Assembly (NCBI RefSeq): GCF_002813375.1
Contig: NZ_PHUJ01000003.1
Coordinates: 992,001 to 1,056,000, forward strand
Source: Pseudonocardia alni
GTDB taxonomy: Bacteria; Actinomycetota; Actinomycetes; Mycobacteriales; Pseudonocardiaceae
Direction of reading: 5' to 3'
Length of the DNA: 64,000 nt
In this document: one piece after another, positions 7,989 through 17,164 of the stretch
How the letters are laid out: every line of letters begins with the position of its first letter
Position numbering within the stretch: position 1 is the stretch's first letter
Position numbers and translations under genes: made by a program
Notes under the pieces: generated by a model
What the model saw: only the letters and a program-made list of their open reading frames with translations
Database searches by the model: none
What the model was told of the DNA's origin: nothing

Positions 7989-9050
7989 GTGACCGCCCGG
8001 ATCGCGCTCATCGCCTCCGCCCGCTACCCGATCCGTGAACCGTTCCCGGGAGGGCTCGAGGCGCACACCGCCGGGCTCGCGTCCCGGCTGCGACGCCGCG
8101 GTCACGACGTGACCGTCTTCGGCGCGCCCGGTTCCGACCCCGGACTGCGGGTGCGGGAGATGGCGGTGCTGCCTCCCATCTCGCGTGCCGCCCGCAGCGA
8201 CGTCGGCATGCCGCCGGAGTGGTTCCTCGCCGAGCACCACTCCTACCTGGAGCTGCTGCTGGCGCTCTCGCGCGAACGCGGCCGCTACGACGTGGTGCAC
8301 AACAACTCCCTGCACTACCTGCCGCTGGCGCTGGCCGACACGCTCGACGCCCCCGTCCTGACCACGCTGCACACGCCGCCGACGCCGTGGATGGAGTCCG
8401 CGGTGCGGCTCGGCGACCCGCAGCGGCTGCGGTTCGCCGCGGTCAGCGCGCACACCGCCCGCGCCTGGGCGCCGACCGGTGCCCGAGCGACGGTGGTCCG
8501 CAACGGGGTCGACACCGCGGCCTGGGAGTACGGGCCGGGCGGTGGGGTCCCGGTGTGGTCGGGCCGCGTCGTCCCGGAGAAGGGCCCGGTGGAGGCGATC
8601 CGGGCGGCGCGGCTGGCCGGGACCGGGCTGCGCCTGGCCGGGCCGTGCCCGGACCGGGCGTTCTTCGACTCCTGCGTCGCCCCGCTGCTCGGTGACGGCG
8701 TCGACTACCTCGGCCACCTCGACCACCGGGCGCTGGCCCGCCTGGTCGGGGACGCGACCGTCGCCGTCGTGTCGCCGTGCTGGGACGAGCCCTACGGCCT
8801 GGTCGTCGCCGAGGCGCTGGCGTGCGGCACCCCGATCGCCGGGTTCGCCCGGGGTGCGCTGCCGGAGATCGTCGATCCGCTCAGCGGGGTGCTGGCCGAG
8901 CCCGGCGACGTCGAGGCGCTGGCCGAGGCGATCCGCGCGGCATCGCTGCTCTCGCGCACCGACGCCCGCAGGCACGCCGAGGCGACCTGCTCGGCCGAGG
9001 TGATGATCGACGGTTACGAGCGGCTCTACCGGGCCCTGGCCGCGGTATGA
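7989..9050 (+). CDS. Glycosyltransferase family 4
   Basis: A 353-residue retaining GT-B enzyme. IALIASARYPIREPFPGGLEAHTAGLASRL is the classic glycine-rich N-terminal loop of family 4. VVRNGVDTAAWEY, WSGRVVPEKGPVEAI and the donor-binding SPCWDEPYGLVVAEALACGTPIAGF (E-x7-E) complete the catalytic set. The GTG at 7989 begins directly at the first beta strand; GTG 7956 would add 11 residues and cannot be excluded, since neither has a good ribosome-binding site. The stop overlaps the ATG of the next gene (9047-9050), so this gene, the next and the following GT2 form one coupled operon. Confidence 0.85.
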   Translation: MTARIALIASARYPIREPFPGGLEAHTAGLASRLRRRGHDVTVFGAPGSDPGLRVREMAVLPPISRAARSDVGMPPEWFLAEHHSYLELLLALSRERGRYDVVHNNSLHYLPLALADTLDAPVLTTLHTPPTPWMESAVRLGDPQRLRFAAVSAHTARAWAPTGARATVVRNGVDTAAWEYGPGGGVPVWSGRVVPEKGPVEAIRAARLAGTGLRLAGPCPDRAFFDSCVAPLLGDGVDYLGHLDHRALARLVGDATVAVVSPCWDEPYGLVVAEALACGTPIAGFARGALPEIVDPLSGVLAEPGDVEALAEAIRAASLLSRTDARRHAEATCSAEVMIDGYERLYRALAAV

Positions 9051-10117
9051 CCGGCGGCACCGGCCCGGGCGCCACGTCCGGCACGATCGTCTACTACGTG
9101 CACCACCACGGCAGCGGGCACGCCCACCGCGCCGCCGCGATCGCCGCGCACTGCCGCACCCCGGTCGTCGGGGTCGGGTCCCGGCCCGCCCCGCGCGGCT
9201 GGCCCGGCGCCTGGCACGAGCTGCCCCTGGACACCGGCGGCGGCGACACCGCCGGTGGTGACACGGCCGACACCGCCGACGTGACCGCGGGCGGGACGCT
9301 GCACTGGGTGCCCCGCCACCACGACGGTCTGCGCGCCCGGACCGCCGCGGTCTCGGCGCTGCTCGCCGCGGGCCCGGCCCGGCTGCTCGTCGCCGACGTG
9401 TCGGTGGAGATCGCGCTGCTGGCCCGGCTGCACGGAGTGCCGGTCGCCGTCGTCGCGCAGCCCGGGGAACGGCTGGACCGGGCGCACCGCACCGTCTACG
9501 ACCTGGCGGAGGTCCTGCTCGCGCCGTGGCCCGCCGATCCGCCGCGGCCGTGGCGCCCGGAGCTGACCGGCCGGACGGTGCACCTGGGCGGCCTGTCCCG
9601 CTACGACGACCGCACCGCCCGCCCGGGTCCGGGCCGTCGCCGGGTACTGGTCCTGACCGGCAGCGGCGACGGGGGCGCCGACCCGGCCGCGCTCGCCGCC
9701 GCGGCGTCCGCCACCCCGGACTGGACCTGGCGGGTCGCCGGCGGCCTGACCGGCGCGCTGCGCGACGCCCCGCCGAACCTCGCCTGCGCCGGGTGGACGG
9801 GTGAGGTGTGGGCCGAACTGCAGGACGCCGACGTCGTCGTCGGGCACGCCGGGCAGAACGTCGTCGCCGAGATCGCCGCCGCCCGCCGCGCCGCCGTCAT
9901 CGTCCCGGCCGAGCGTCCCTACGGCGAGCAGGTCGCCACCGGCGCGGTGTTGCGGGCAGCCGGTCTCGCGACGGTCCGCGACCGCTGGCCCGCTCCGGCC
10001 GACTGGCCCGGGGTGCTCGACGAGGCGGTGTCCCGCGGCGGGGCGGGCTGGTCGCGCTGGTCCGACGGGCGGGCCGCGGAACGCGCGGCCGCGGTGCTCG
10101 ACGGGATCGCCGCGTGA
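9047..10117 (+). CDS. Glycosyltransferase, MurG/GT28-like GT-B fold
   Basis: A 356-residue protein that begins IVYYVHHHGSGHAHRAAAIAAH, a histidine-rich version of the GHGH(L/x)RA loop of MurG-like and related UDP-glycosyltransferases. The C-domain has RVLVLTGSGDGGADP and VVGHAGQNVVAEIAAARRAAVIVPAERPYGEQ, corresponding to the nucleotide-sugar site of GT28/GT1 enzymes. A short Gly/Asp/Thr-rich insertion lies near residues 62-80. It overlaps both neighbours by 4 bp (ATGA at 9047, GTGA at 10114). It is soluble, with no membrane helix seen. Acceptor unknown. Confidence 0.75.
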   Translation: MTGGTGPGATSGTIVYYVHHHGSGHAHRAAAIAAHCRTPVVGVGSRPAPRGWPGAWHELPLDTGGGDTAGGDTADTADVTAGGTLHWVPRHHDGLRARTAAVSALLAAGPARLLVADVSVEIALLARLHGVPVAVVAQPGERLDRAHRTVYDLAEVLLAPWPADPPRPWRPELTGRTVHLGGLSRYDDRTARPGPGRRRVLVLTGSGDGGADPAALAAAASATPDWTWRVAGGLTGALRDAPPNLACAGWTGEVWAELQDADVVVGHAGQNVVAEIAAARRAAVIVPAERPYGEQVATGAVLRAAGLATVRDRWPAPADWPGVLDEAVSRGGAGWSRWSDGRAAERAAAVLDGIAA

Positions 10118-10914
10118 GCGCGCCCGGAGCGCGGGTCGCCGTGGTCACCGTGGTCCGCGGCCGCGCCGGCCACCTCGCCCGCCAGCGCCGGGTGCTCGCC
10201 GCGGGACCGGCGGTGACCCACGTCGTCGTCGGAATGGGGGCGGAGCCCGCCACCGCCGGTGCGGGCCCGCCGACCCGGGTGCTCACCGTGCCCGCGCCGG
10301 GGCCGTTGCCGCTGGCGGCGGCGCGCAACGCCGGGGCGGGCGCCGCGCTCGCCGGCGGGGCGACGCTGCTGGTGTTCCTCGACGTCGACTGCCTGCCCGG
10401 GGACGGCCTGGTCGACGGCTACCTCCGCGCCGCGGCACGACGCCCGGACGCACTGCTGTGCGGGCCGGTCACCTACCTGCCGGCGGGGGTGCTGCCGGAA
10501 CGGGACCTGTACCGTCACACCGACCCGCACCCGGCGCGCCCGGCGCCGGCCGACGGGGCGCTGGTCGCCGAGCCGCGCCGGGAGCTGTTCTGGTCGCTGT
10601 CGTTCGCCGTCACCGCCGACGCGTGGCGGGCCGGCGGCGGGTTCTGCGAGGACTACGCCGGCTACGGCGGCGAGGACACCGACTTCGCGCTCTCCTGCGG
10701 GCTGGACCTGGTGTGGGTGGGCGGGGCGCACGCGTACCACCAGCACCATCCGCCGGCCCGGACCGACCCGGCCCGGATCGCCGAGATCGTCGGCAACGCC
10801 CGACTGTTCCACGACCGCTGGGGGTGGTGGCCCATGGCGGGCTGGCTGCGCGAGCTGCACGCGACGGGCGCAGTGGAGTTCGACCCGGTGTGTGACGTGT
10901 TGCGGGTCGGGTGA
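10114..10914 (+). CDS. Glycosyltransferase family 2
   Basis: A compact 266-residue GT-A enzyme: VAVVTVVRGRAGHLARQRRVL, LAAARNAGAGAAL, the metal site VFLDVDCLPG and a C-terminal GYGGEDTDFALSCGLDLVWVGGAHAYHQHH block. This has the same glyco_transf_7C-type ending as the gene at 3645-4898. It lacks the 150-residue extension of that protein. GTG 10114 overlaps the preceding stop. It closes the plus-strand arm; the next gene is convergent, so the locus ends here. A role in polymerising or capping the same glycan is inferred from position. Confidence 0.85.
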   Translation: MSAPGARVAVVTVVRGRAGHLARQRRVLAAGPAVTHVVVGMGAEPATAGAGPPTRVLTVPAPGPLPLAAARNAGAGAALAGGATLLVFLDVDCLPGDGLVDGYLRAAARRPDALLCGPVTYLPAGVLPERDLYRHTDPHPARPAPADGALVAEPRRELFWSLSFAVTADAWRAGGGFCEDYAGYGGEDTDFALSCGLDLVWVGGAHAYHQHHPPARTDPARIAEIVGNARLFHDRWGWWPMAGWLRELHATGAVEFDPVCDVLRVG

Positions 10915-10970
10915 GACCGGCCGGAGCGACGTCCGGGCGAGCGGCAGCGGCCGACCGTCTCAGCGCGGGG

Positions 10971-11534
10971 TCACTCCGGGCCCTGGGAGCGCAGCTCCTC
11001 CACCCGCCCCATCGCCTCGCGCAGCTCGGTCAGCCACTCGTCGGCGTGCCGTCCGACCAGCCGCACCGACCAGGCCAGCGCGTCCGACCGGGACCGGGCC
11101 ACACCGGCGTCGACGAGGGTGTCGAGCACCGCCCGCTCGGGCTGGCGCAGCCGGGTCATCACCGGCACCGAGATCGTCGTGAACAGCTCGCGCGTCCCGC
11201 CGATCCGTGCGCCCCAGGCGACCTTGCGCCGGTAGCGGCTCTCGGCCTCGCGGGCGATCTCGATCCGCCGGTCCCGGGTCTCCTCGCGGAACCGCGAGAT
11301 CCGCCCGGTCTCGGCGGCCGCGGCGTCGGCCCGTCCCGCATCGGTGTCGGGGTGGTCGCCGCCCGGCGGGGGCAGCTCCCCCACCACGACGATCTCGTCC
11401 CGGTCGACCGTCACCTCCGGCGCGCCGGTGAACCACCCGTCGGGCAGCCGTCCGGTGAACCACGCCGCGGCGTCGTCGGCCGGGGGGAGGTCGGCCTGCT
11501 GCCAGCCGCCCCGTCCGCGTCCTCGTCCTGTCAT
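10971..11534 (-). CDS. Conserved actinobacterial hypothetical protein
   Basis: A 187-residue soluble protein of unknown function. The start is Gly/Arg-rich (TGRGRGRGGWQQADLP). Next is a short motif AAWFTGRLPDGWFTG, a strand DEIVVVGELPPP, a long charged helix (RFREETRDRRIEIAREAESRYRRKVAWG) and a C-terminal part VMTRLRQPERAVLDTLVDAGVARSRSDALAWSVRLVGRH. The last segment resembles the helix-strand pattern of ribbon-helix-helix/antitoxin-like proteins that mention 'members with different sequence can be substituted', but no partner toxin is adjacent. It converges with the glycosyltransferase operon and lies next to the LysE exporter gene on the same strand, 30 bp away. I recognise it only as widespread in actinomycetes. 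Confidence 0.65.
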   Translation of the reverse strand: MTGRGRGRGGWQQADLPPADDAAAWFTGRLPDGWFTGAPEVTVDRDEIVVVGELPPPGGDHPDTDAGRADAAAAETGRISRFREETRDRRIEIAREAESRYRRKVAWGARIGGTRELFTTISVPVMTRLRQPERAVLDTLVDAGVARSRSDALAWSVRLVGRHADEWLTELREAMGRVEELRSQGPE

Positions 11535-11564
11535 CGCGCACCTCCCGCATCGATGATTACAGGA

Positions 11565-12185
11565 TTACACCGTAATGAGTTGGGACGCCAGCAGGACGGC
11601 GCCGAGGGTCACTATCGCGGCGCCCGCGACCCGGGACACGACGCGCGCCGCGGCGGGCCGCGCGGCCAGGACCGTGCGGGCGCCGACGCCCACGCCGGTG
11701 TAGACGAGGGCACAACCCAGCACGTGCACCAGGCCGAGCAGGAGGATCTGCCCGCCGACGGGGACCGCGGCGGCCGGGTCGGTGAACTGCGGCAGCAGCG
11801 CCAGGAACAGCAGCAGCGCCTTCGGGTTGAGCCCGCTGACCCCGGCGCCGCGGACCAGGTCGCCCAGCCCGGACCCGCCGCCGTCCACGGCCGCGGCGGC
11901 GGGGCCGGCCGGGCGGAGCAGCGTCGTCGCGCCGAGCACCAGCAGGTAGGCGGCACCGACGGCGGTCAGCACGGTGAGGACCTCCGGCCGGCGCGCGACG
12001 ACCGCCGCGATCCCGGCCGCGACGAGCGCGGCGAGCGCCAGGTGCCCGCTGAGCAGACCCGCCAGCGACGGCAGCACCGTCCGCCCGCGCAGCCCCGCGC
12101 GGATCATGTACGCCCAGTCCGCACCGGGTGTCAGGACCAGCAGCAACGACAGGCCGGAGAACCCCAGCACGCTTCCGATCGGCAT
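11565..12185 (-). CDS. LysE/RhtB-family amino-acid exporter
   Basis: A 206-residue inner-membrane protein with six hydrophobic spans and the family signatures VLTPGADWAYMIRAGLRG near the N-terminus and GAGVSGLNPKALLLFLALLPQFTDP in the middle. LysE-type proteins export amino acids or their analogues by proton antiport. The gene diverges from an Lrp/AsnC regulator 81 bp away, the same pairing as known exporter/Lrp modules, so substrate-dependent activation by that regulator is likely. The ATG at 12185 follows a TAGCGT box by 6 nt, suggesting a leaderless mRNA. Substrate unknown; branched-chain or basic amino acids are only possibilities. Confidence 0.85.
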   Translation of the reverse strand: MPIGSVLGFSGLSLLLVLTPGADWAYMIRAGLRGRTVLPSLAGLLSGHLALAALVAAGIAAVVARRPEVLTVLTAVGAAYLLVLGATTLLRPAGPAAAAVDGGGSGLGDLVRGAGVSGLNPKALLLFLALLPQFTDPAAAVPVGGQILLLGLVHVLGCALVYTGVGVGARTVLAARPAAARVVSRVAGAAIVTLGAVLLASQLITV

Positions 12186-12198
12186 GCCCCGACGCTAG
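12186..12198 (-). promoter_or_regulatory. Leaderless-type promoter of the LysE gene
   Basis: The minus strand reads TAGCGT (complement of 12192-12197), then 6 nt, then the ATG at 12185. No ribosome-binding site fits between. Confidence 0.4.
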
Positions 12199-12251
12199 GC
12201 GGGATGCGCCGACACGTGTTTCCGATGTTCCCACCACACGCCCCAGCGGGT

Positions 12252-12295
12252 GCAAGAATCTTCACCGTGGACGCGATCGACCGGAAGATTCTTGC
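12252..12295. promoter_or_regulatory. Paired palindromic operator over the Lrp start codon
   Basis: GCAAGAATCTTC (12252-12263) and GAAGATTCTTGC (12284-12295) form a perfect 12-bp inverted repeat, centres 32 bp apart, about three helical turns. Each arm contains its own 9-bp near-palindrome, AAGA(A/T)TCTT. The right arm lies inside the Lrp coding region and forces the codons ATT and CTT, which are rare in this GC-rich DNA, a sign that the DNA sequence itself is selected. Fits two Lrp dimer sites controlling the regulator and the divergent exporter. Confidence 0.65.
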
Positions 12296-12749
12296 CGAGC
12301 TGCAGGCCGACGGCCGTCTGACCGTCACCGAGCTGGCCGAACGGGTGCGGCTGTCGGTGTCGCCGTGCCACCGCAGGCTGCGCGCCCTGGAGTCCTCCGG
12401 GGCGATCGCGGGCTACCGCGCCCACCTCGACGCGCACCGGCTCGGCCTGGGCTTCGACGCGCTGGTGTTCGTGACCATGCACGAGGCCGTGCAGGACACG
12501 GTGCAGGCGTTCGAGTCGGCCGTCGAGGACATCGAGCAGGTCGTCGCCGCCCAGCGGCTCTTCGGCGACCCGGACTACCTGCTGCGGATCATCACCCGGG
12601 ACCTGCCCGCGTTCCAGCGGCTCTACGACGAGCGCCTCACCACCCTGCCCGGCGTGCAGCGGCTGTCCTCGACGCTGGTCATGAAGGACGTCGTCGCCGA
12701 CCGGGGGCTGCCGCTGGAGCACGGGCTCGCCCCCGGCCGGGCCGGGTGA
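12267..12749 (+). CDS. Lrp/AsnC-family transcriptional regulator
   Basis: A 160-residue feast/famine regulator. Residues 1-60 hold the winged helix-turn-helix (DAIDRKILAELQADGRLTVTELAERVRLSVSPCHRRLRALE). Residues 70-150 form the RAM ligand-binding domain (FGDPDYLLRIITRDLPAFQRLYDERL). It diverges from the LysE exporter and precedes mmsA by 35 bp on the same strand, so it may also sense or control branched-chain amino-acid catabolism. GTG 12267 is fixed by the conserved D-x-x-D-R-K-I-L opening. The start codon lies between two arms of a perfect inverted repeat, suggesting autoregulation. Confidence 0.9.
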   Translation: MDAIDRKILAELQADGRLTVTELAERVRLSVSPCHRRLRALESSGAIAGYRAHLDAHRLGLGFDALVFVTMHEAVQDTVQAFESAVEDIEQVVAAQRLFGDPDYLLRIITRDLPAFQRLYDERLTTLPGVQRLSSTLVMKDVVADRGLPLEHGLAPGRAG

Positions 12750-12784
12750 GACGCTGGCGCCCGACCAGCTGAGAAGGGCCGATC

Positions 12785-14290
<1,506 letters not shown>

Positions 14291-14494
14291 GGTCACCCGG
14301 CGCCGGTGCACCCGGACACCGTCCGCGGCCGTCCGTCCGGCACACCGACGCACAGCACGATCGCGGGCAGCCGCGGGCGTTCGCCGGAGCAGCTCGGGGC
14401 AGGGTTCCGCGGCCGACCCGCCCCGTCCGCGGCGCCCGACCACGCGGTCCGGGGCCGCACGTGTGAGCGCGGCCGCCGGAGGTACCCCTTCCGC
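14291..14494 (+). other. Intergenic region after mmsA
   Basis: About 200 bp with no coding signal and no clear terminator hairpin. The only recognisable element is a GGAGG stretch at 14478-14482, 12 nt before the following ATG, which is a wide but usable ribosome-binding spacing. Confidence 0.4.
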
Positions 14495-14764
14495 ATGACC
14501 TCCTTCCTGGGACGACTGGTGGACCGGCTGCGCGGACGCGGCCCGGCCGAGGACGTCGAGCCCGACCCGAACCTGGCCAACTCCCGCGAGACCGGCGGCC
14601 TGCCCCGGGAGGACGGCGACTCGGCGTCCACCACCGGCACCGGCGCGTCGGGCGAGTTCGTGGGCCGCGTCGCCGGGCGCGACGAGGGCTACGCGGGCCG
14701 GACCGGAGCCGAGGCCCGCGCGGAGGCGCTCGCCGAGGAACACCGCGAGGACGAGGCCCGCTGA
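14495..14764 (+). CDS. Small hydrophilic hypothetical protein
   Basis: An 89-residue, highly charged protein with no hydrophobic segment. It starts MTSFLGRLVDRLRGRG, an amphipathic basic helix, followed by EDVEPDPNLANSRETGGLPRED. The rest is rich in Gly, Ala, Glu and Arg (GRDEGYAGRTGAEARAEALAEEHREDEAR) and is probably disordered or helical. I do not recognise a family. Third-position GC bias and a GGAGG upstream support it as real. It lies in a run of small proteins and stress-type genes, but nothing else indicates its job. Confidence 0.55.
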   Translation: MTSFLGRLVDRLRGRGPAEDVEPDPNLANSRETGGLPREDGDSASTTGTGASGEFVGRVAGRDEGYAGRTGAEARAEALAEEHREDEAR

Positions 14765-14778
14765 CCGGTCGCCCGGCC

Positions 14779-14808
14779 CCGGGACCGGACCCGGGACCGG
14801 ACCCGGGG
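14779..14808. repeat. 12-bp tandem repeat
   Basis: The 12-mer CCGGGACCGGAC occurs twice head to tail (14779-14790, 14791-14802), with the start of a third copy. It fills the gap between two convergent genes and contains CCCGGG palindromes. It may help end transcription, or be simple slippage. Confidence 0.6.
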
Positions 14809-14820
14809 GCGGTGCCGGGC

Positions 14821-16005
14821 TCAGGGGGTGAAGAGCACCTTCACCGCACCGTCGGTCTTGTCCTGGAACATCGAGTAGGCCTGGGCGGCCTCCTCCAGCG
14901 GCACCCGGTGGGTGGCGAAGTGGTCGACGCCGAGCGGGTCGTCGTCACCGAGCAGCGGCAGCAGGTCCGGGACCCAGCGCCACACGTTGGCCTGGCCCAT
15001 CCGCATCTGCACCTGCTTGTCGAACAGCGTGAGCATCGGCAGCGGGGTGGCACTGCCGCCGTAGACCCCCGACAGGGAGATCGTGCCGCCCCGGCGCACC
15101 GCGCCGATCGCCAGCTCCAGCGCCGCGGTGCGGTCGCTGCCCACCGTCTCCATGACCGTGCGGCCCAGCCCGGAGGGCATCGCGGCCACCACCTTCTGGG
15201 CGGCGGCCGCGACCGGGGACCCGTGGGCCTCCATGCCGACCGCGTCGATGACGGCGTCGGCGCCACGGCCCCTGGTCATCGACCGGATCGCGCCGAGCAC
15301 CTCGTCGTCGCCGTGGCTCAGGTCCAGCGCCGGGATCCCACGCGCCTCGACCCGGGCCAGGCGCTCGGGCACGACGTCGACACCGACCACCTGCCGCACG
15401 CCCAGGTGGGCGGCGATCCGGGTGCACATGTCCCCGATCGGTCCGAGCCCCAGCACCACCAGCGTCCCGTCGGCGGGGGTCGCGGCGTACTGCACGGCCT
15501 GGTACGCCGTCGGCAGCACGTCGGACAGGAACAGGAACCGGTCGTCCGGCGGCCCCTGGGGCACCCGGATCGGCAGCGAGTTGCCGAACGGCACCCGCAG
15601 GTACTCGGCCTGGCCGCCGGGCACCTGACCGTAGAGCGCGGTGTAGCCGAACAGGGACGCGCCGGTCCCCTGCTCGCGGTTCTGCGTGGTCTCGCACTGG
15701 GACTGCAGGCCGCGCTCGCACATCCAGCAGTGCCCGCAGCTGACGTTGAACGGGATCACGACGCGGTCGCCGACCGACAGCTCGGTGACGGCGGGCCCCA
15801 CCTCGGCCACCACGCCCATCGGCTCGTGGCCGAGGACGTCGCCGGGCGACAGGAACGGGGTGAGGACCTCGTAGAGGTGCAGGTCGGAGCCGCACAGGCC
15901 GGAGCTGGTGATCTGCACGACCACGTCGTCAGGCCGCTCGACGACCGGGTCGGGGACGGTGTCCACCCGGACGTCGCGGCGGCCGTGCCAGGTCAGGGCA
16001 CGCAT
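14821..16005 (-). CDS. Zinc-dependent alcohol dehydrogenase
   Basis: A 394-residue medium-chain dehydrogenase. Catalytic zinc ligands are visible in SSGLCGSDLHLYE (Cys) and VLGHEPMGVV (His, Glu). The structural-zinc cysteines lie in VSCGHCWMCERGLQSQC. The NAD(P) site is VVLGLGPIGDMCTRIAAHLG followed by GVDVVPERLARVEARG. Length and insertion pattern match the formaldehyde/glutathione-type threonine-dehydrogenase-like branch that acts on aldehyde adducts or short alcohols; the true substrate is unknown. An AGGAGGA ribosome-binding site precedes the ATG, and a GTTT-N15-GGGTAG promoter lies upstream, suggesting control by a general-stress sigma factor. Confidence 0.85.
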   Translation of the reverse strand: MRALTWHGRRDVRVDTVPDPVVERPDDVVVQITSSGLCGSDLHLYEVLTPFLSPGDVLGHEPMGVVAEVGPAVTELSVGDRVVIPFNVSCGHCWMCERGLQSQCETTQNREQGTGASLFGYTALYGQVPGGQAEYLRVPFGNSLPIRVPQGPPDDRFLFLSDVLPTAYQAVQYAATPADGTLVVLGLGPIGDMCTRIAAHLGVRQVVGVDVVPERLARVEARGIPALDLSHGDDEVLGAIRSMTRGRGADAVIDAVGMEAHGSPVAAAAQKVVAAMPSGLGRTVMETVGSDRTAALELAIGAVRRGGTISLSGVYGGSATPLPMLTLFDKQVQMRMGQANVWRWVPDLLPLLGDDDPLGVDHFATHRVPLEEAAQAYSMFQDKTDGAVKVLFTP

Positions 16006-16035
16006 GGGGTCCTCCTCGGTGTCGCCGGTGGTGCG

Positions 16036-16057
16036 GGCGCCCGGCTACCCGGGCGCC
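16036..16057. promoter_or_regulatory. GC-rich inverted repeat at the adh promoter
   Basis: GGCGCCCGG (16036-16044) and CCGGGCGCC (16049-16057) make a perfect 9-bp inverted repeat with a 4-nt loop. It overlaps the GGGTAG -10 box of the alcohol dehydrogenase promoter, so it could be an operator or a 5' hairpin of the transcript. Confidence 0.4.
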
Positions 16058-16069
16058 TCCCGGTGAAAC
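16045..16069 (-). promoter_or_regulatory. Stress-sigma-type promoter (GTTT-N15-GGGTAG)
   Basis: On the minus strand GTTT (complement of 16066-16069) is followed by exactly 15 nt and GGGTAG (complement of 16045-16050). This is the consensus layout of SigB/SigF/SigH-type general-stress promoters in actinobacteria. It would give the alcohol dehydrogenase a leader of about 33 nt. Confidence 0.55.
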
Positions 16070-16071
16070 CG

Positions 16072-16110
16072 GCATGCGCGTCCGGCCGGCGGGTAGGCGT
16101 CGGCCGGACG
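16072..16110 (+). promoter_or_regulatory. GGGTAG promoter-like element with flanking inverted repeat
   Basis: GCAT (16072-16075), 15 nt, GGGTAG (16091-16096) lies 38 nt before the ATG at 16134. A perfect 10-bp inverted repeat, CGTCCGGCCG (16079-16088) and CGGCCGGACG (16101-16110), brackets the -10 box. The -35 is not the consensus GTTT, so promoter strength is uncertain. Confidence 0.4.
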
Positions 16111-16133
16111 CACCCCACCACCGGAGGACCGCC

Positions 16134-16439
16134 ATGGAGCCCCAGCCCGTCACCGAGGACCCGGCCGGTCCGGCCGACGGCGTCACGAACCGCCTCGAGC
16201 CGTACGTCGCCTGGCTCGCGACACAGGTCGGCGACGAGGAGACGCGGCGCCGCTACCGCGAGGTCGCCGAGGCGTTCCTGCGATTCTCCGCCGCGGACCG
16301 GGGTGCGCCGGGGACCCGTGGCCGGCGGTTCGTCGTCGCCCACCGCGACCGGGCCGCCCCGGAGACCACGCGGGCCGCGATGGACCGCCTGGTCGAGTAC
16401 GACGCCGTCGTGCGGTGCACGCTCCCCTTCGACGCCTGA
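16134..16439 (+). CDS. Small hypothetical protein
   Basis: A 101-residue acidic/basic mixed protein of unknown function with no membrane segment. YVAWLATQVGDEETRRRYREVAEAFLRFSA is a helical stretch faintly like the SAM-like core-binding domain of tyrosine recombinases, but no catalytic domain follows and the likeness may be chance. GGAGGA lies 6 nt before the ATG, which fixes the start. The gene diverges from the alcohol dehydrogenase, and both are preceded by GGGTAG boxes, so co-induction under stress is plausible. Confidence 0.6.
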   Translation: MEPQPVTEDPAGPADGVTNRLEPYVAWLATQVGDEETRRRYREVAEAFLRFSAADRGAPGTRGRRFVVAHRDRAAPETTRAAMDRLVEYDAVVRCTLPFDA

Positions 16440-16471
16440 GGCCGCGGCAGCGCGCGCCCGCCCCGCCCGCC

Positions 16472-17089
16472 TCACCGCGGCCCGCGGGCGGCGCCGCGCC
16501 CGCCGGACCGGTCGCCGTCACCGGCCGGCTCGTCGGTCCACGCCGCGGGGTCCCCGTCCTCGGTTCCCACGTCGTCGGTGCCCGCGTGCACGCTGCGGTC
16601 GCGCAGCCCCGTCACCCGGCGGCCCGCGGCCTCCACCCCGCGCTGGAGACCCGCGTACGGGGCGTCGCTGAACGCGCGTCCGAACACGGCGACCGCGCCC
16701 AGCACCAGCAGCAGGACCCCCACCAGCACCGAACCGGCGTTGGTGGCGAACGGCCCGGCCGGGACCAGCCGGAACACGCCGGTCAGGAGTCCGAGCAGGA
16801 CCTCGGCGGCGCCCAGGAGCATGAGCACCACCCCGAAGCCCCGCGCCCAGGGCAGCCGCGTGGCGCACGGCAGTCCCGCCACGCCGAGGACGAGGTGCAC
16901 CAGGTCGCGCAGCGGGTCCACCCCGATGCCCAGCAGCTCCCCGCTCGCCGCGGGCAGCCCGGGAAGGCCGCTGTAGCGCAACCCGAGGAGCCCGTAGAGC
17001 AGGAGCAGGAACGCCGCGACGACCACCAGCAGCTGCGGCCAGGGGAACACCGCGTGGCCGTGGGAGTGGTGCTGGGACTGGGTGGGCAT
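16472..17089 (-). CDS. DUF4383 membrane protein
   Basis: A 205-residue inner-membrane protein. A His-rich start (PTQSQHHSHGHA) precedes four hydrophobic spans: LLVVVAAFLLLLYGLLGL, LRDLVHLVLGVAGL, GFGVVLMLLGAAEVLLGLLTGV and AGSVLVGVLLLVLGAVAVFG. The repeated 'D-x-x-H-L-V-L-G-V-x-G' and 'N-A-G-S-V-L-V-G' elements are those of DUF4383 proteins, small membrane proteins of unknown function often found in actinobacterial stress regulons. The C-terminal 55 residues are soluble and acidic. GGAGGA five nt before the ATG sets the start. Confidence 0.75.
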   Translation of the reverse strand: MPTQSQHHSHGHAVFPWPQLLVVVAAFLLLLYGLLGLRYSGLPGLPAASGELLGIGVDPLRDLVHLVLGVAGLPCATRLPWARGFGVVLMLLGAAEVLLGLLTGVFRLVPAGPFATNAGSVLVGVLLLVLGAVAVFGRAFSDAPYAGLQRGVEAAGRRVTGLRDRSVHAGTDDVGTEDGDPAAWTDEPAGDGDRSGGRGAARGPR

Positions 17090-17139
17090 ACTCGTCCTCC
17101 GGGTCGTGCGGCACCGGTCGGCCCGGCATGACGGCGCGG

Positions 17140-17164
17140 CTACCCGCCCATCGGCAGCGGATGC
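17140..17164 (-). promoter_or_regulatory. GGGTAG promoter-like element upstream of DUF4383
   Basis: Minus strand GCAT (complement of 17161-17164), 15 nt, GGGTAG (complement of 17140-17145), about 50 nt before the DUF4383 start. Same spacing and same GCAT -35 variant as the element before 16134. Confidence 0.4.

Noticed and set aside
10971..12185. The 10971 hypothetical gene as an antitoxin of a toxin-antitoxin pair
   Set aside because: The next gene is a LysE exporter and no toxin-like gene adjoins; the ribbon-helix-helix likeness is weak.
16134..16439. Reading the small protein as an integrase fragment marking a mobile element
   Set aside because: Only a weak helical resemblance; no catalytic domain, attachment-site repeats, tRNA or composition change nearby.
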